NCBI GenBank assembly: GCA_029287875.1
Contig: JARFQH010000384.1
Location: forward strand, 1 to 27,954
Length of the DNA: 27,954 nt
Source: Desulfobacteraceae bacterium
GTDB taxonomy: Bacteria > Desulfobacterota > Desulfobacteria > Desulfobacterales > SG8-13
Direction: 5' to 3'
Below, piece by piece: positions 14,999 to 23,217 of the stretch. Each line of letters begins with the position of its first letter. Position 1 is the first letter of the stretch. Under the pieces are notes generated by a model that did no database searches, was not told the origin of the DNA, and saw only the letters and a program-made list of their open reading frames with translations. The translations under genes were made by a program, and so were the position numbers.

Positions 14999-16294
14999 AT
15001 GAATTATCGGCCGGCGTGGTATAATAAACGATTCATAATAGTTGCGTGCTTATTTATCACCTTTCTTTTTACCTTACCATCCTTTTCAACCGCTTATACC
15101 CGGAAAGAACGCGATAAATTTCAGCGTTCCATAGTAGATTTCCGATCGCGATTGAATCCCCGCTTCAAAAAAGTCAGACGCAAAAATACGATATACATCG
15201 TTGTGCATACTTCAGAACTTGGACTTAAAACCACGCTAAGAGTCGTTTCTAAAGGGAAGCGTTTCCGCAGTGGTCGACGCACCAATGGCGGTCATACCCA
15301 TTATGTAATTGCCCGTAACGGACGTACATATCGCATTTTGGACAAGAAATATGTGGCCGATCATGCCGGACTCAGCATGTGGAATGGAGAGATGGATCTT
15401 AGCAAAATTTCGATTGGCATTGAGTTGGTCGGATATCATTATGCTCCCATCTCTGAAAAACAGTATCAATCGGTAGGCATATTGATCGACATTTTAAAAG
15501 GCGCTTACAATTTGGATGACCGAGCGGTTCTGACCCACAGCCAGGTCGCCTATGGAGCACCAAACCGGTGGTTTAGGAAAAATCACCGTGGCCGCAAACG
15601 TTGTGCAAAAAACTTTGTACGCGCCAAAGCTGGATTAGGGCCGACATGGAGCTACGACCCCGATGTGAATGCCGGCCGACTAATGGCTGATGCCCAGCTG
15701 GCTGAGGTGTTTTACAGCCAGGCTAAATTTGAATTGCAGGCTGAAGAAGCGAATATCATTTCCAAGCGCAATACCGCATGGGTCATTGCGGGAGAAGATT
15801 TTGACAGTACGACAACGGTATACAAATTCCCGAACGGTCGCCTATACACCGGTGATCAAATTGCAAAAAAAATCGGCTGGAACCGCATACCTGCGAAGAC
15901 GGTTGTCCTGCTTAACCAGGAAAGCAGTGTTGAATTGTTAAAAGATGACGGCCCTGTAAAAACCATTTCGGATGGAACTACGGCATGGTCTCTTGCCGGA
16001 AAATTGTACAATCGAAAAACAACGATATATTTTTTACCCTCCGGTCAAGTAAAACCAGGGTCAATGATAAATGACTGGGATGATCTGCCGGCTCGAACCC
16101 GACTCATTATCGGGTACAAAGGGCCTTACAAGCTAAATAAAGGCCAATCCGCCTTTCGCATCGCCGGCTTCAATTTTAATGATCAAAAAACAATATACTA
16201 CCTGCCTACTAAAAAACTTCTGCGAGGTCATAAAATCGAAGACTTTAGCAAGCTTCAGTCCGGAACTCTCGTTTTTCTTCCTGCTGCACTATGA
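14999..16294 (+). CDS. Exported N-acetylmuramoyl-L-alanine amidase with three C-terminal repeats
   Basis: This encodes 431 residues. A signal peptide or anchor occupies about residues 11-32 (basic start, then a hydrophobic run ending SFSTAYT). Residues 60-210 form an Amidase_2 domain: IYIVVHTSE with His70, GHTHYVIARNGRTYRILDKK, ADHAGLSMW, ISIGIELVGY, VLTHSQVAYG with His180 and GRKRCAKNF with Cys202, matching the two-His-one-Cys zinc site of T7-lysozyme-like amidases that cut the bond between MurNAc and the peptide. After a linker come three ~50-residue repeats (about 258-310, 326-375, 383-431) with consensus AW-x-IAG, TT(I/V)Y-x-LP-x-G, G-x2-I and T-x-L. They are not recognised and may bind the wall. 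The start has only a weak GATGGG site. Confidence 0.85.
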   Translation: MNYRPAWYNKRFIIVACLFITFLFTLPSFSTAYTRKERDKFQRSIVDFRSRLNPRFKKVRRKNTIYIVVHTSELGLKTTLRVVSKGKRFRSGRRTNGGHTHYVIARNGRTYRILDKKYVADHAGLSMWNGEMDLSKISIGIELVGYHYAPISEKQYQSVGILIDILKGAYNLDDRAVLTHSQVAYGAPNRWFRKNHRGRKRCAKNFVRAKAGLGPTWSYDPDVNAGRLMADAQLAEVFYSQAKFELQAEEANIISKRNTAWVIAGEDFDSTTTVYKFPNGRLYTGDQIAKKIGWNRIPAKTVVLLNQESSVELLKDDGPVKTISDGTTAWSLAGKLYNRKTTIYFLPSGQVKPGSMINDWDDLPARTRLIIGYKGPYKLNKGQSAFRIAGFNFNDQKTIYYLPTKKLLRGHKIEDFSKLQSGTLVFLPAAL

Positions 16295-16405
16295 TACTGC
16301 AATCAATCCCCAAAATTTGAAATTGTTGTTAAAAAATAGTAATGCTGAAGAATCGGCAAATCGAAACTAATGGCTTGAATATAAAATCAGCGAAAGGAGC
16401 TCAGG

Positions 16406-16825
16406 ATGATGTTAAAAAAGATCTGCACGCTTTCAGTTCTTGGCCTATTGATAGCCGCCCTGCCTGTCTGGGGATTGGATCTGAAGCCGGGCAAGTATGA
16501 AATTACGGCCAAAGTGGAGATTCCGGGTATGCCCGGCGGGACGCCGCCTCAAACGATGACCCAATGCCTAAACGAGCAGAACCCGGTGCCCGATTCCTCC
16601 GCCGGCGCCCAAGGATGCAAGATTACAGACATGAAGACCACAGGCGACACGGTCACCTATACGATGGAGTGCAACCAGCAAGGCACGCAAACCAAAAGCA
16701 CCGGTAAAATCACCTACAAGGGGGACTCCTTCGAGGGCACCTCCGAAACGAATATGGGGCCGGCAGCCGGCGGCATGACCGTCACAACTGTGGTCAAAGG
16801 CAAACGCATCGATAAGTGTGAGTAG
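16406..16825 (+). CDS. DUF3617 periplasmic protein
   Basis: This encodes 139 residues. A clear Sec signal peptide (KKICTLSVLGLLIAALPVWG) ends before LDLKPGKYEITAKVEIPGMP, the typical opening of DUF3617 proteins (L.PG.WE...). Four Cys residues (MTQCL, GCKI, MECNQ, DKCE) are positioned like the conserved disulfide pairs of the family. The product is a small beta-rich periplasmic protein of unknown function. The start is ATGATG at 16406 after AAAGGAG; either ATG could be used. The preceding gene is 111 bp away and also exported; no operon is certain. Confidence 0.85.
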   Translation: MMLKKICTLSVLGLLIAALPVWGLDLKPGKYEITAKVEIPGMPGGTPPQTMTQCLNEQNPVPDSSAGAQGCKITDMKTTGDTVTYTMECNQQGTQTKSTGKITYKGDSFEGTSETNMGPAAGGMTVTTVVKGKRIDKCE

Positions 16826-16970
16826 GTCAAAAACTTTTAAACTTAAAATCTGTTTGAATCCTTAAACTCTTTGTCCGTCGACCCGGAGAGTGGCGATGAT
16901 TTTTTTCTGGTGACGATTTGAAGTCATGAGGTGCAAATTATGACAGGTAGTTTACGAAAGAGGCAAATTC

Positions 16971-18314
16971 ATGGATACGGCACAAAAACAATTGTTAAAG
17001 GATGCGGGAACTCAGTTTATACGAATTCTCTGGTGTGACAATGCCAATATCATTCGCGCTAAAGCCATCCATACCGATCATCTCGAAGACTGTATTAAAA
17101 ACGGGATCAATATCACCGTTGCCCAGCAGGCCCTGCCGGTTATGCACGACACCGTGGTTCCGGAAACCGGCCTGGGGCCGGTGGGTGAGGTAAGGTTGAT
17201 GCCCGACTGGTCGACCCTCACGATCCTGCCTTATGCCGGGAAACATGCCCAGGTTATCAGCGATATGATCGTGGGGGCGACTCGAAAGATCTGGGAGCAT
17301 TGCCCGCGGGGGTTTTTGCGGCGACAGATCGAAAAGCTTGCGGCAAAAGACCTGCGCTTGAAGGCGGTTTTTGAGAACGAATTCTATCTGCTGCGACGCA
17401 ACGAAACCGGCGACCTGGTTCCGGCCGACGACACGGTCTTTTGCGCGACGGGTTCGATGAATCAACACGCCGCTTTTGTCGACGACCTTGCCGAAGCGCT
17501 GACGGCTCAAGGGCTCGATGTGGTGAACTATTACCCGGAATCAGGCCCGGGGCAGCAGGAGATGAACATCAGCTACACCGAAGCCTTGAAAGCCGCCGAC
17601 AACCAGATTATTTTTCGCGAAACCGTTCGCGGTGTATCGATCTGGCACGGGCTCGTCGCATCCTTTTTACCCAAGATTTTTGAAGATAAAGCCGGCTCCG
17701 GCTGCCATATCAATTTCAGCTTGTGGCGGGACGAAGAGAACGTCAGCGGCGATGCCGGGCAAACCGATGGTATCAGCCCTGAGGCCGGTGCCTTCGTAGC
17801 CGGCGTGCTGGATCACTTGACGGCGTTGACGGCCATCACCATCCCCAGTATCAACTCCTATCGGCGTATACGACCGCATTTTTGGGCAGGTGCGTTCCGG
17901 GCCTGGGGTTACCAAAACCGGGAAGCGGCGGTGCGGGTTTGTAAAAATGATGCGGAAACTCAGGCGGCCCGCTTTGAATTCAAGACGGCGGATGTCACCA
18001 CCAATCCGTACCTGGCCCTGGGGGCTCTCATCGCCACCGGACTGGACGGAATGGAACGCGGTTTGATCCTTCCTGAAGAAGTTGCCATGGATCCCGGCCT
18101 CATGCCTGAGGGGGAGCGCAAAGACAAAGGCATCGATCTGTTGCCGCAGGATCTGGGTGAGGCGATTGAGGCGCTTTGCAAGGACGAGGTATTGCTGAAT
18201 GCCATGGAGGGCGACTTAGCCAGATCATTTGTGGCCGTGCGTCAAAAAGAATGGGAAGCGCTCAAGGAATTGAGCCTGGAGGAAGAGGTAAGGCTTCTGG
18301 TTGAGAGATATTAG
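16971..18314 (+). CDS. Glutamine synthetase family ligase (GlnA-like, non-GlnA)
   Basis: This encodes 447 residues. GS catalytic motifs are present: VFENEFYLL (about 131, metal-binding Glu), YYPESGPGQQEMNISY (Glu and the GPGQ-E loop), GSGCHINFSLW (G-x-G-x-H), IPSINSYRRIRP (N-S-Y-x-R) and RFEFKTADVTTNPYLALG. The N-terminus, FIRILWCDNANIIRAKAI, is the beta-grasp seen in GlnA-like enzymes that act on amines, polyamines or anilines rather than ammonia. Such enzymes use ATP to form a gamma-glutamyl amide in the cytoplasm. The Tyr adenylylation segment of classical GlnA is not evident. The start is an ATG after AAAGAGG. The cysteine hydrolase 47 bp downstream likely works in the same nitrogen pathway. 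The substrate cannot be read from the sequence. Confidence 0.85.
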   Translation: MDTAQKQLLKDAGTQFIRILWCDNANIIRAKAIHTDHLEDCIKNGINITVAQQALPVMHDTVVPETGLGPVGEVRLMPDWSTLTILPYAGKHAQVISDMIVGATRKIWEHCPRGFLRRQIEKLAAKDLRLKAVFENEFYLLRRNETGDLVPADDTVFCATGSMNQHAAFVDDLAEALTAQGLDVVNYYPESGPGQQEMNISYTEALKAADNQIIFRETVRGVSIWHGLVASFLPKIFEDKAGSGCHINFSLWRDEENVSGDAGQTDGISPEAGAFVAGVLDHLTALTAITIPSINSYRRIRPHFWAGAFRAWGYQNREAAVRVCKNDAETQAARFEFKTADVTTNPYLALGALIATGLDGMERGLILPEEVAMDPGLMPEGERKDKGIDLLPQDLGEAIEALCKDEVLLNAMEGDLARSFVAVRQKEWEALKELSLEEEVRLLVERY

Positions 18315-18361
18315 TCCCCTACTTGAAGTAAATTCTTAGGTTCTTAAAAAAGGACGGTGCC

Positions 18362-19015
18362 ATGGTCGAACCTCTTAGCCGTGAAATCCCTGTTGTCCCG
18401 GAACAGACGGCCTTGCTCTTTATTGATGTGCAAAATTACAATGCCCGTTCGGACGGCGGTGAGTACAAGGCCAACGGTCTGACGGTCGGACAGGCTGAGG
18501 TCAAACACGAATACTTCTTCACGCGTTTGAAAGACGTGGTTATCCCCAATATGCAGCGTCTGCAAAAGGTCTGCCGCGACAAGGGCATCGAAGTCATGTA
18601 CACGGTCATCGAAAGCCTGACACGGGATGGGCGGGATCGCAGCCTCGATTACAAAATAACCGGCTTCAATGTGCCCAAGGGTTCGTGGGACGCAATGGTA
18701 CTGGATGCGATCAAACCCCTGGACGATGAAATCGTGTTGCCGAAGACATCTTCGAGCGTATTCATCTCGACCAACATCAATTACATCCTGGGCAACCTCG
18801 GAGTCGAATTCCTGGTGATCAGCGGTCTCGTTACGGACCAGTGTATCAGCTCTGCAGTGCGTGATGCATGCGATCTCGGCTATCTGGTAACCCTGGTGAC
18901 CGATGCCTGCGCCACTTACTCTCAGGAGCGGCATGATACTTCCCTGAGCCACATCAAGGGGTATTGTCGGCAGCGGACCACCGCGCAGTTTCTGCGTGAA
19001 TTGGACTCAGTGTGA
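18362..19015 (+). CDS. Isochorismatase-like cysteine hydrolase
   Basis: This encodes 217 residues. The catalytic triad of the family is in place: Asp22 in LLFIDVQN, Lys128 in VLPKTSSSVF, and nucleophile Cys161 in LVTDQCISSAVRDACDLGY, with a cis-peptide-type LVTDQ turn. The family hydrolyses small amides and carbamoyl compounds (biuret, ureidoacrylate, N-carbamoylsarcosine, nicotinamide) or isochorismate. The long insertion after the first strand (YNARSDGGEYKANG) resembles ureide/biuret-type members. The start is an ATG after AAAAAAGGACGG. It is co-directional with the GS-like gene across 47 bp without a terminator, so co-transcription is likely and a role in using an organic amine or ureide is inferred. 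Confidence 0.83.
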   Translation: MVEPLSREIPVVPEQTALLFIDVQNYNARSDGGEYKANGLTVGQAEVKHEYFFTRLKDVVIPNMQRLQKVCRDKGIEVMYTVIESLTRDGRDRSLDYKITGFNVPKGSWDAMVLDAIKPLDDEIVLPKTSSSVFISTNINYILGNLGVEFLVISGLVTDQCISSAVRDACDLGYLVTLVTDACATYSQERHDTSLSHIKGYCRQRTTAQFLRELDSV

Positions 19016-19038
19016 TTTTGGTATCCCGTTTACCCTTA

Positions 19039-19194
19039 GGGTTCACGAAAAAATAAGTTCGCAATTTTGGGTGTTGAGGCGCTCGGCCAGCAAGGCGCGA
19101 AAACGCAGGAATATCTGGATATTCCGAGTTTTCGCAACACAGCCGGACGGGATGCATCGGCGTCCAAAATGTGAAGTTATTTTTGAGTGAGCCC
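19039..19194. mobile_element. Miniature inverted-repeat element, copy B (156 bp)
   Basis: The ends are an inverted repeat of about 37 bp: left GGGTTCACGAAAAAATAAGT..., right (complement) GGGCTCACTCAAAAATAACT..., both continuing to CATTTTGG or similar. TTA stands on both sides (19036-19038 and 19195-19197). Terminal sequence and length match the element at 4371-4527. The interior is an almost continuous hairpin (GCGAAAAC/GTTTTCGC around GGAATATC/GATATTCC). It lies between the cysteine hydrolase and sulfatase genes and could act as a transcript-stabilising or terminating hairpin. It has no genes of its own. Confidence 0.82.
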
Positions 19195-19236
19195 TTAGTC
19201 TGACAAGGTGTTCGAAGGGGGTCTTACTGCTGTTTC

Positions 19237-19255
19237 GGTTGGGCACAACCCAACC
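19237..19255 (+). promoter_or_regulatory. Leader hairpin just before the sulfatase ribosome-binding site
   Basis: GGTTGGG and CCCAACC form a perfect 7-bp stem with a CACAA loop, ending six bases before AAGGAGGAGG. A stem this close could influence translation or mRNA stability. No T-run follows, so it is not a terminator. Confidence 0.45.
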
Positions 19256-19271
19256 CAAAGAAGGAGGAGGC

Positions 19272-21773
19272 ATGAAACATAATCGATTCGTTCCCTGCAC
19301 AATTATCATGCTGATCGCCTCAGCGGTTCTTTACGTGGCGTCTTCCGCCAAGGCAGAATACCAAATCACCGGCACACCTGGTTCGGCCAGCGCTACAATG
19401 ACGATTGACGGGAAACAAATTCCGGCACCTCCGATACCGTTCGGCGGAGTGATTAAGGAGGAAGCCAAGGATTCCAAGCCGTATTGGCCACCGCGCGTGG
19501 TACCTCCCAAGGGCTCGCCCAACGTGTTGCTCATCATGACCGATGATCAGGGATATGGAATCTCCAGTACCTTCGGTGGGGTTATCCCGACGCCGGCCTT
19601 GGATCGAGTGGCCAACGCAGGCCTGCGTTACACGCAGTTTCATTCAACCGCGATGTGCTCGCCCACGCGGGCGGCGTTAATCACGGGTCGGAACCACCAC
19701 TCGGTGGGTTTCGGAGTGATCGGCGAGTTATCCACAGGCTTCCCCGGCTACGATTCGATCATCAGTCCGGAAAAAGCCACCATTGGTACAATTCTGCGCG
19801 ACAACGGTTTTTCCACCTCGTGGTTTGGCAAAAGCCACAACACGCCCATCTATCAATACAGCCTCGCCGGCCCATTCGACCAATGGCCGTCAGGCATGGG
19901 CTTTGAGTATTTCTACGGATTCATGGGCGCCGAGACCGACCAGTGGACGCCTTACCTCTTCCGCGGTCACACCCAGATCTATCCGTGGATCGGACGCAAG
20001 GACTACAATCTCACCACCGACTTGGCGGACGAGGCGATTTCCTACATGAAGGGCCTCAACGCAACGGCTCCCGAAAAGCCGTTTTTCCTCTACTATGTGC
20101 CCGGCGGTACCCATGCACCGCACCAGCCCAAGCCGGAATGGATCGAGAAGTTCAAAGGCAAATTCGACATGGGCTGGAACAAAATGCGCGAGCAGATTTT
20201 TGAAAACCAAAAAAAGCTCGGCGTGATCCCGCCGGATGCCCAACTCACACCCTGGCCGGACATCTTGCCTAAGTGGGACTCGCTCTCTTTCGTGAAGAAA
20301 AAAATCTACGCGCGCCAGGCCGAAGTCTTTGCAGCGTATGCTGCCTACACGGATTACGAGATCGGCCGCGTCATTCAGGCCGTCGAGGACATGGGCAAGC
20401 TGGATAACACGCTGATCATCTACATCTGCGGTGACAATGGCACGAGCGCCGAAGGCACCCTCGAAGGCACACCCAATGCGCTGACCTCCTACAACGGCAT
20501 CATGAAACTCCCGGAAGTCGAGGAGTTGCGGTATTACGAGAGCTGGGGTTCCGACAAAACCTACCCGCACATGACGGCGGCGTGGTCGTGGGCCTTTGAC
20601 GCGCCCTTCAAATGGACCAAGCAGGTGGCATCGCATTTTGGCGGCACACGGCAGGGTATGGCCATCTCGTGGCCCGGTCATATCACGGATTTGGGTGGCA
20701 TTCGTTCTCAGTTCCACCACGTCATCGATATCGTGCCGACGATTCTGGAAGCCACCGGTATCCAGGCACCGGAAGAGGTTAACGGGATCAAGCAACAACC
20801 GATCGAAGGCGTGAGCATGATTTACACCTTCGACAAGGCAAACGCCACGGCCCCGTCCAAGCGCGAGACGCAGTATTTCGAAATGGTCGGCAACCGCGCG
20901 ATCTATAACGACGGCTGGATGGCATCCACCACCCCGCCTCAACCACCGTGGTTGCTCGGCAACGCCAAGATGCCCGCGTTATCAGACTACAAATGGGAAC
21001 TCTACAACATCGCCGAAGACTTCTCACAGAATAACGACCTGGCCGAGAAAATGCCGGACAAGCTCAAGGGAATGCAGGCGTTGTTCCTCGAAGAAGCCGC
21101 GAAATACAATGTCCTCCCCTTGGACAACTCCGGCGTTAAGCGCGTGCTGGCACCGCGCCCGAGCGCGACTGCCGGGAAGAATGTTTTTACCTACACTGGT
21201 GAAAACGTGGGCATTCCCGCCGGCAATGCACCCAGCATCCTGGCCAGGGACTACACCATCACGGCGGAAATCACCGTTCCTGAAGGTGGCGCGGAAGGCA
21301 TGATCGTAACCTTCGGTGGTCGCTTTGGCGGTTACGGCCTCTTCCTCCAACAAGGCAAGCCCGTCTTCGTTTACAACTTGCTCAATCTGAAACGCTATCG
21401 CTGGGAGGGAGGCGTCGGTGGCAAAATCGACGAAAACCTCTTCGCCCGAGTACTCAAGCCCGGCAAGCACACGCTGGTCTTTGATTTCAAATACGACGGT
21501 CCCGGCCCCGGCAAGGGCGGCACCGGCGTGTTCACCGTCGATGGCAAGGAATTGTCTCGTCAGACAATCCCGCACACGGTTCCGATTTTGATGAGCATCG
21601 ACGAGAGCATGGACATCGGCATGGACACTCGCACGGGAGTCGATGACAGCTATGAGCTGCCTTTTCGTTTCACCGGCACCATCGACAAGGTGACCATCGA
21701 AATTGGCCCGTCACAAATGACGGCGGCGGAACAAAAGGTTGCTGCTGAAGCAACCGCCAGAGCCAGAGACTAA
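19272..21773 (+). CDS. Exported arylsulfatase (CSPTR type) with C-terminal beta domain
   Basis: The start is the ATG at 19272 after a perfect AAGGAGGAGG; 833 residues. A signal peptide (residues 1-28, ending SSAKA) is followed by a linker and the sulfatase fold: NVLLIMTDDQGYG (metal Asp pair about 88-90), then AMCSPTRAALITGRN with Cys129, the residue oxidised to formylglycine, then GKSHNTP, PGGTHAPHQ and YICGDNGTS (metal site). The last 200 residues (from about NAPSILARDYTITAEITVPE) look like a lectin-type beta sandwich common in this large arylsulfatase clade. It hydrolyses sulfate esters in the periplasm or outside the cell. The maturase (FGE or anSME) is not in the window; the Cys-type signature can be used by either. 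No sulfate transporter adjoins it. Confidence 0.92.
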   Translation: MKHNRFVPCTIIMLIASAVLYVASSAKAEYQITGTPGSASATMTIDGKQIPAPPIPFGGVIKEEAKDSKPYWPPRVVPPKGSPNVLLIMTDDQGYGISSTFGGVIPTPALDRVANAGLRYTQFHSTAMCSPTRAALITGRNHHSVGFGVIGELSTGFPGYDSIISPEKATIGTILRDNGFSTSWFGKSHNTPIYQYSLAGPFDQWPSGMGFEYFYGFMGAETDQWTPYLFRGHTQIYPWIGRKDYNLTTDLADEAISYMKGLNATAPEKPFFLYYVPGGTHAPHQPKPEWIEKFKGKFDMGWNKMREQIFENQKKLGVIPPDAQLTPWPDILPKWDSLSFVKKKIYARQAEVFAAYAAYTDYEIGRVIQAVEDMGKLDNTLIIYICGDNGTSAEGTLEGTPNALTSYNGIMKLPEVEELRYYESWGSDKTYPHMTAAWSWAFDAPFKWTKQVASHFGGTRQGMAISWPGHITDLGGIRSQFHHVIDIVPTILEATGIQAPEEVNGIKQQPIEGVSMIYTFDKANATAPSKRETQYFEMVGNRAIYNDGWMASTTPPQPPWLLGNAKMPALSDYKWELYNIAEDFSQNNDLAEKMPDKLKGMQALFLEEAAKYNVLPLDNSGVKRVLAPRPSATAGKNVFTYTGENVGIPAGNAPSILARDYTITAEITVPEGGAEGMIVTFGGRFGGYGLFLQQGKPVFVYNLLNLKRYRWEGGVGGKIDENLFARVLKPGKHTLVFDFKYDGPGPGKGGTGVFTVDGKELSRQTIPHTVPILMSIDESMDIGMDTRTGVDDSYELPFRFTGTIDKVTIEIGPSQMTAAEQKVAAEATARARD

Positions 21774-21795
21774 AGAGAATTCATTAATAATGGGG

Positions 21796-23037
21796 TTAAT
21801 CCCGTTCCGCCGCGGCCCGTCTCGCAAAAGAGTGGAAGCGCTCCGCCTCGGTTGGGTTGCCCTGAGCCGCGTAGATCCGGCTGATCCGGTCGAAGTAACC
21901 GGCCGCGTTTTCCGGGATCTCCCGGGCGAGGGCGAGGTACATCTCCAGGATCTCCGTGGTGTACAGGCCGTCGGCGAAACACAGCTCCGCATATCGGTGC
22001 TTGATCGCCGGGTCAATGCGGGCGCGGCAGCTGTCACAGCGGCCGATGATCTCCCGGTAGATGGCGCGCGCCTCGGCCGATTCATTCAGGGCTTCATGGG
22101 CTTTGGCAAGTTCCCGGGCCACGGTATCGTTCCAATCATAGCCTTTCAGGAACTGCCGAAAGAAATTGCGGGCGTCTGCATGGCGGCCGGCGCGCATGAG
22201 CGTTTCGCCTTTCAGCAGCACCGCCGCGACGGATTCGGCCAGCTCCTCCGACAGGGATGCCAACAGGGCATCGACCCGGTCAAAATCCTCTTCATCCCAA
22301 TAGATTTCGCACAAGAGCTGGTATGCGGGCAGGGCATGGGGGTGATGCTCGAGAAAACTTTCCAGCAGTTCACGGGCCTCGGCCGGTCGGTCCAGATTCA
22401 GCTTGGCAGATGCCAGTTCCAGGGGGATATAGCTCTCGGGCTGAGGGTTTTGCGCCATGGCGCGGGAAAGACTTTCGGCCGCCGCCTGAAAGTCACCGCG
22501 ATTCAGTGCGATATAGCCGCTCTTAAAGTCTTCGCTATAAGCCAGATACGCATCCCGCACTTCCTGCGGCAATGTGCCGCACAAAGCCTGGAAGTAATCG
22601 TCTTCCGATGCCTCATCGAGGAGGGGGTCGCTGTCTTCCGACCTAACGGTCGAAACCATCGGCTCCCGATCGTTGGGATGGTTTCGGGGAGAGGTCAGCG
22701 CATGGAGTTGAGCGTCGAGCTCCGCCTTAAGCTGCCGGTCTGCGGTGACCTCCATGGCCAGCGTCAGCAGAGCCCGTGCCTCGTCATAATGCCCGCCTTC
22801 AATCAGATTTTGGGCCGTTTGTCGATGCTCTCTGGCCAGCGCGTTAAAGGTTTCCCGGATCTTTTCCGCAAGCCGGTGTCGGGCGTCGATGTCCTGTCCG
22901 GATCGCTTCTGCCGTTTGTCGAGTGCGCCTTCATAGGCCAGCTTGGCCTGGCCCCAATGCCCGGCTGCAAAAAGGGCATCACCTTTTTCTTCGAGCTTTT
23001 CCGGCGAAGGGCCGGAAAACAGTTTCAGGAGGGACAT
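21796..23037 (-). CDS. TPR-repeat protein
   Basis: This encodes 413 residues. Tetratricopeptide-like helical pairs run through most of the chain: KLEEKGDALFAAGHWGQAKL at the N-terminus, then ALNRGDFQAAAESLSRAMAQ, ELASAKLNLDRPAEARELLE, LLKGETLMRAGRHADARNFF and AKAHEALNESAEARAIYREI, plus a final IYAAQGNPTEAERFHSFARR. There is no signal peptide, so it is cytosolic and most likely a protein-protein scaffold. The ATG at 23035-23037 is preceded by AGAGGAG. A short open frame of another protein ends 16 bp upstream on the same strand, suggesting it was the last gene of an operon. The terminus converges on the sulfatase gene, with 22 bp between stops. Partner unknown. Confidence 0.82.
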   Translation of the reverse strand: MSLLKLFSGPSPEKLEEKGDALFAAGHWGQAKLAYEGALDKRQKRSGQDIDARHRLAEKIRETFNALAREHRQTAQNLIEGGHYDEARALLTLAMEVTADRQLKAELDAQLHALTSPRNHPNDREPMVSTVRSEDSDPLLDEASEDDYFQALCGTLPQEVRDAYLAYSEDFKSGYIALNRGDFQAAAESLSRAMAQNPQPESYIPLELASAKLNLDRPAEARELLESFLEHHPHALPAYQLLCEIYWDEEDFDRVDALLASLSEELAESVAAVLLKGETLMRAGRHADARNFFRQFLKGYDWNDTVARELAKAHEALNESAEARAIYREIIGRCDSCRARIDPAIKHRYAELCFADGLYTTEILEMYLALAREIPENAAGYFDRISRIYAAQGNPTEAERFHSFARRAAAERD

Positions 23038-23053
23038 CGTCGCTTGCTCCTCT

Positions 23054-23158
23054 TTATTTTGACCTTTTCAGATATTCCTCGCGCACCGCTTTCAGTTCCT
23101 CATCCGTTCTGCAGATTTCTTCATAAAACGGAAATTCGAAAGTCGAATATCGTAAACC
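23054..23158 (-). pseudogene. C-terminal remnant of an unidentified gene
   Basis: The minus strand has about 34 codons (RYSTFEFPFYEEICRTDEEL, KAVREEYLKRSK) bounded by a stop upstream and ending with TAA 16 bp before the TPR gene. The ending is soluble-protein-like and the spacing operon-like, so it is probably the tail of a gene whose body was deleted. I do not recognise the family. Confidence 0.4.
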
Positions 23159-23217
23159 TTAGCCCAGATTTCTTTAGCGTGACTGTACGAACTTCTCAAA
23201 CATATTGGCGTCAAAAA

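Noticed and set aside
19043..19309. Open frames across the region between cysteine hydrolase and sulfatase
   Set aside because: They arise from the palindromic miniature element, which reads open on both strands; no family features.
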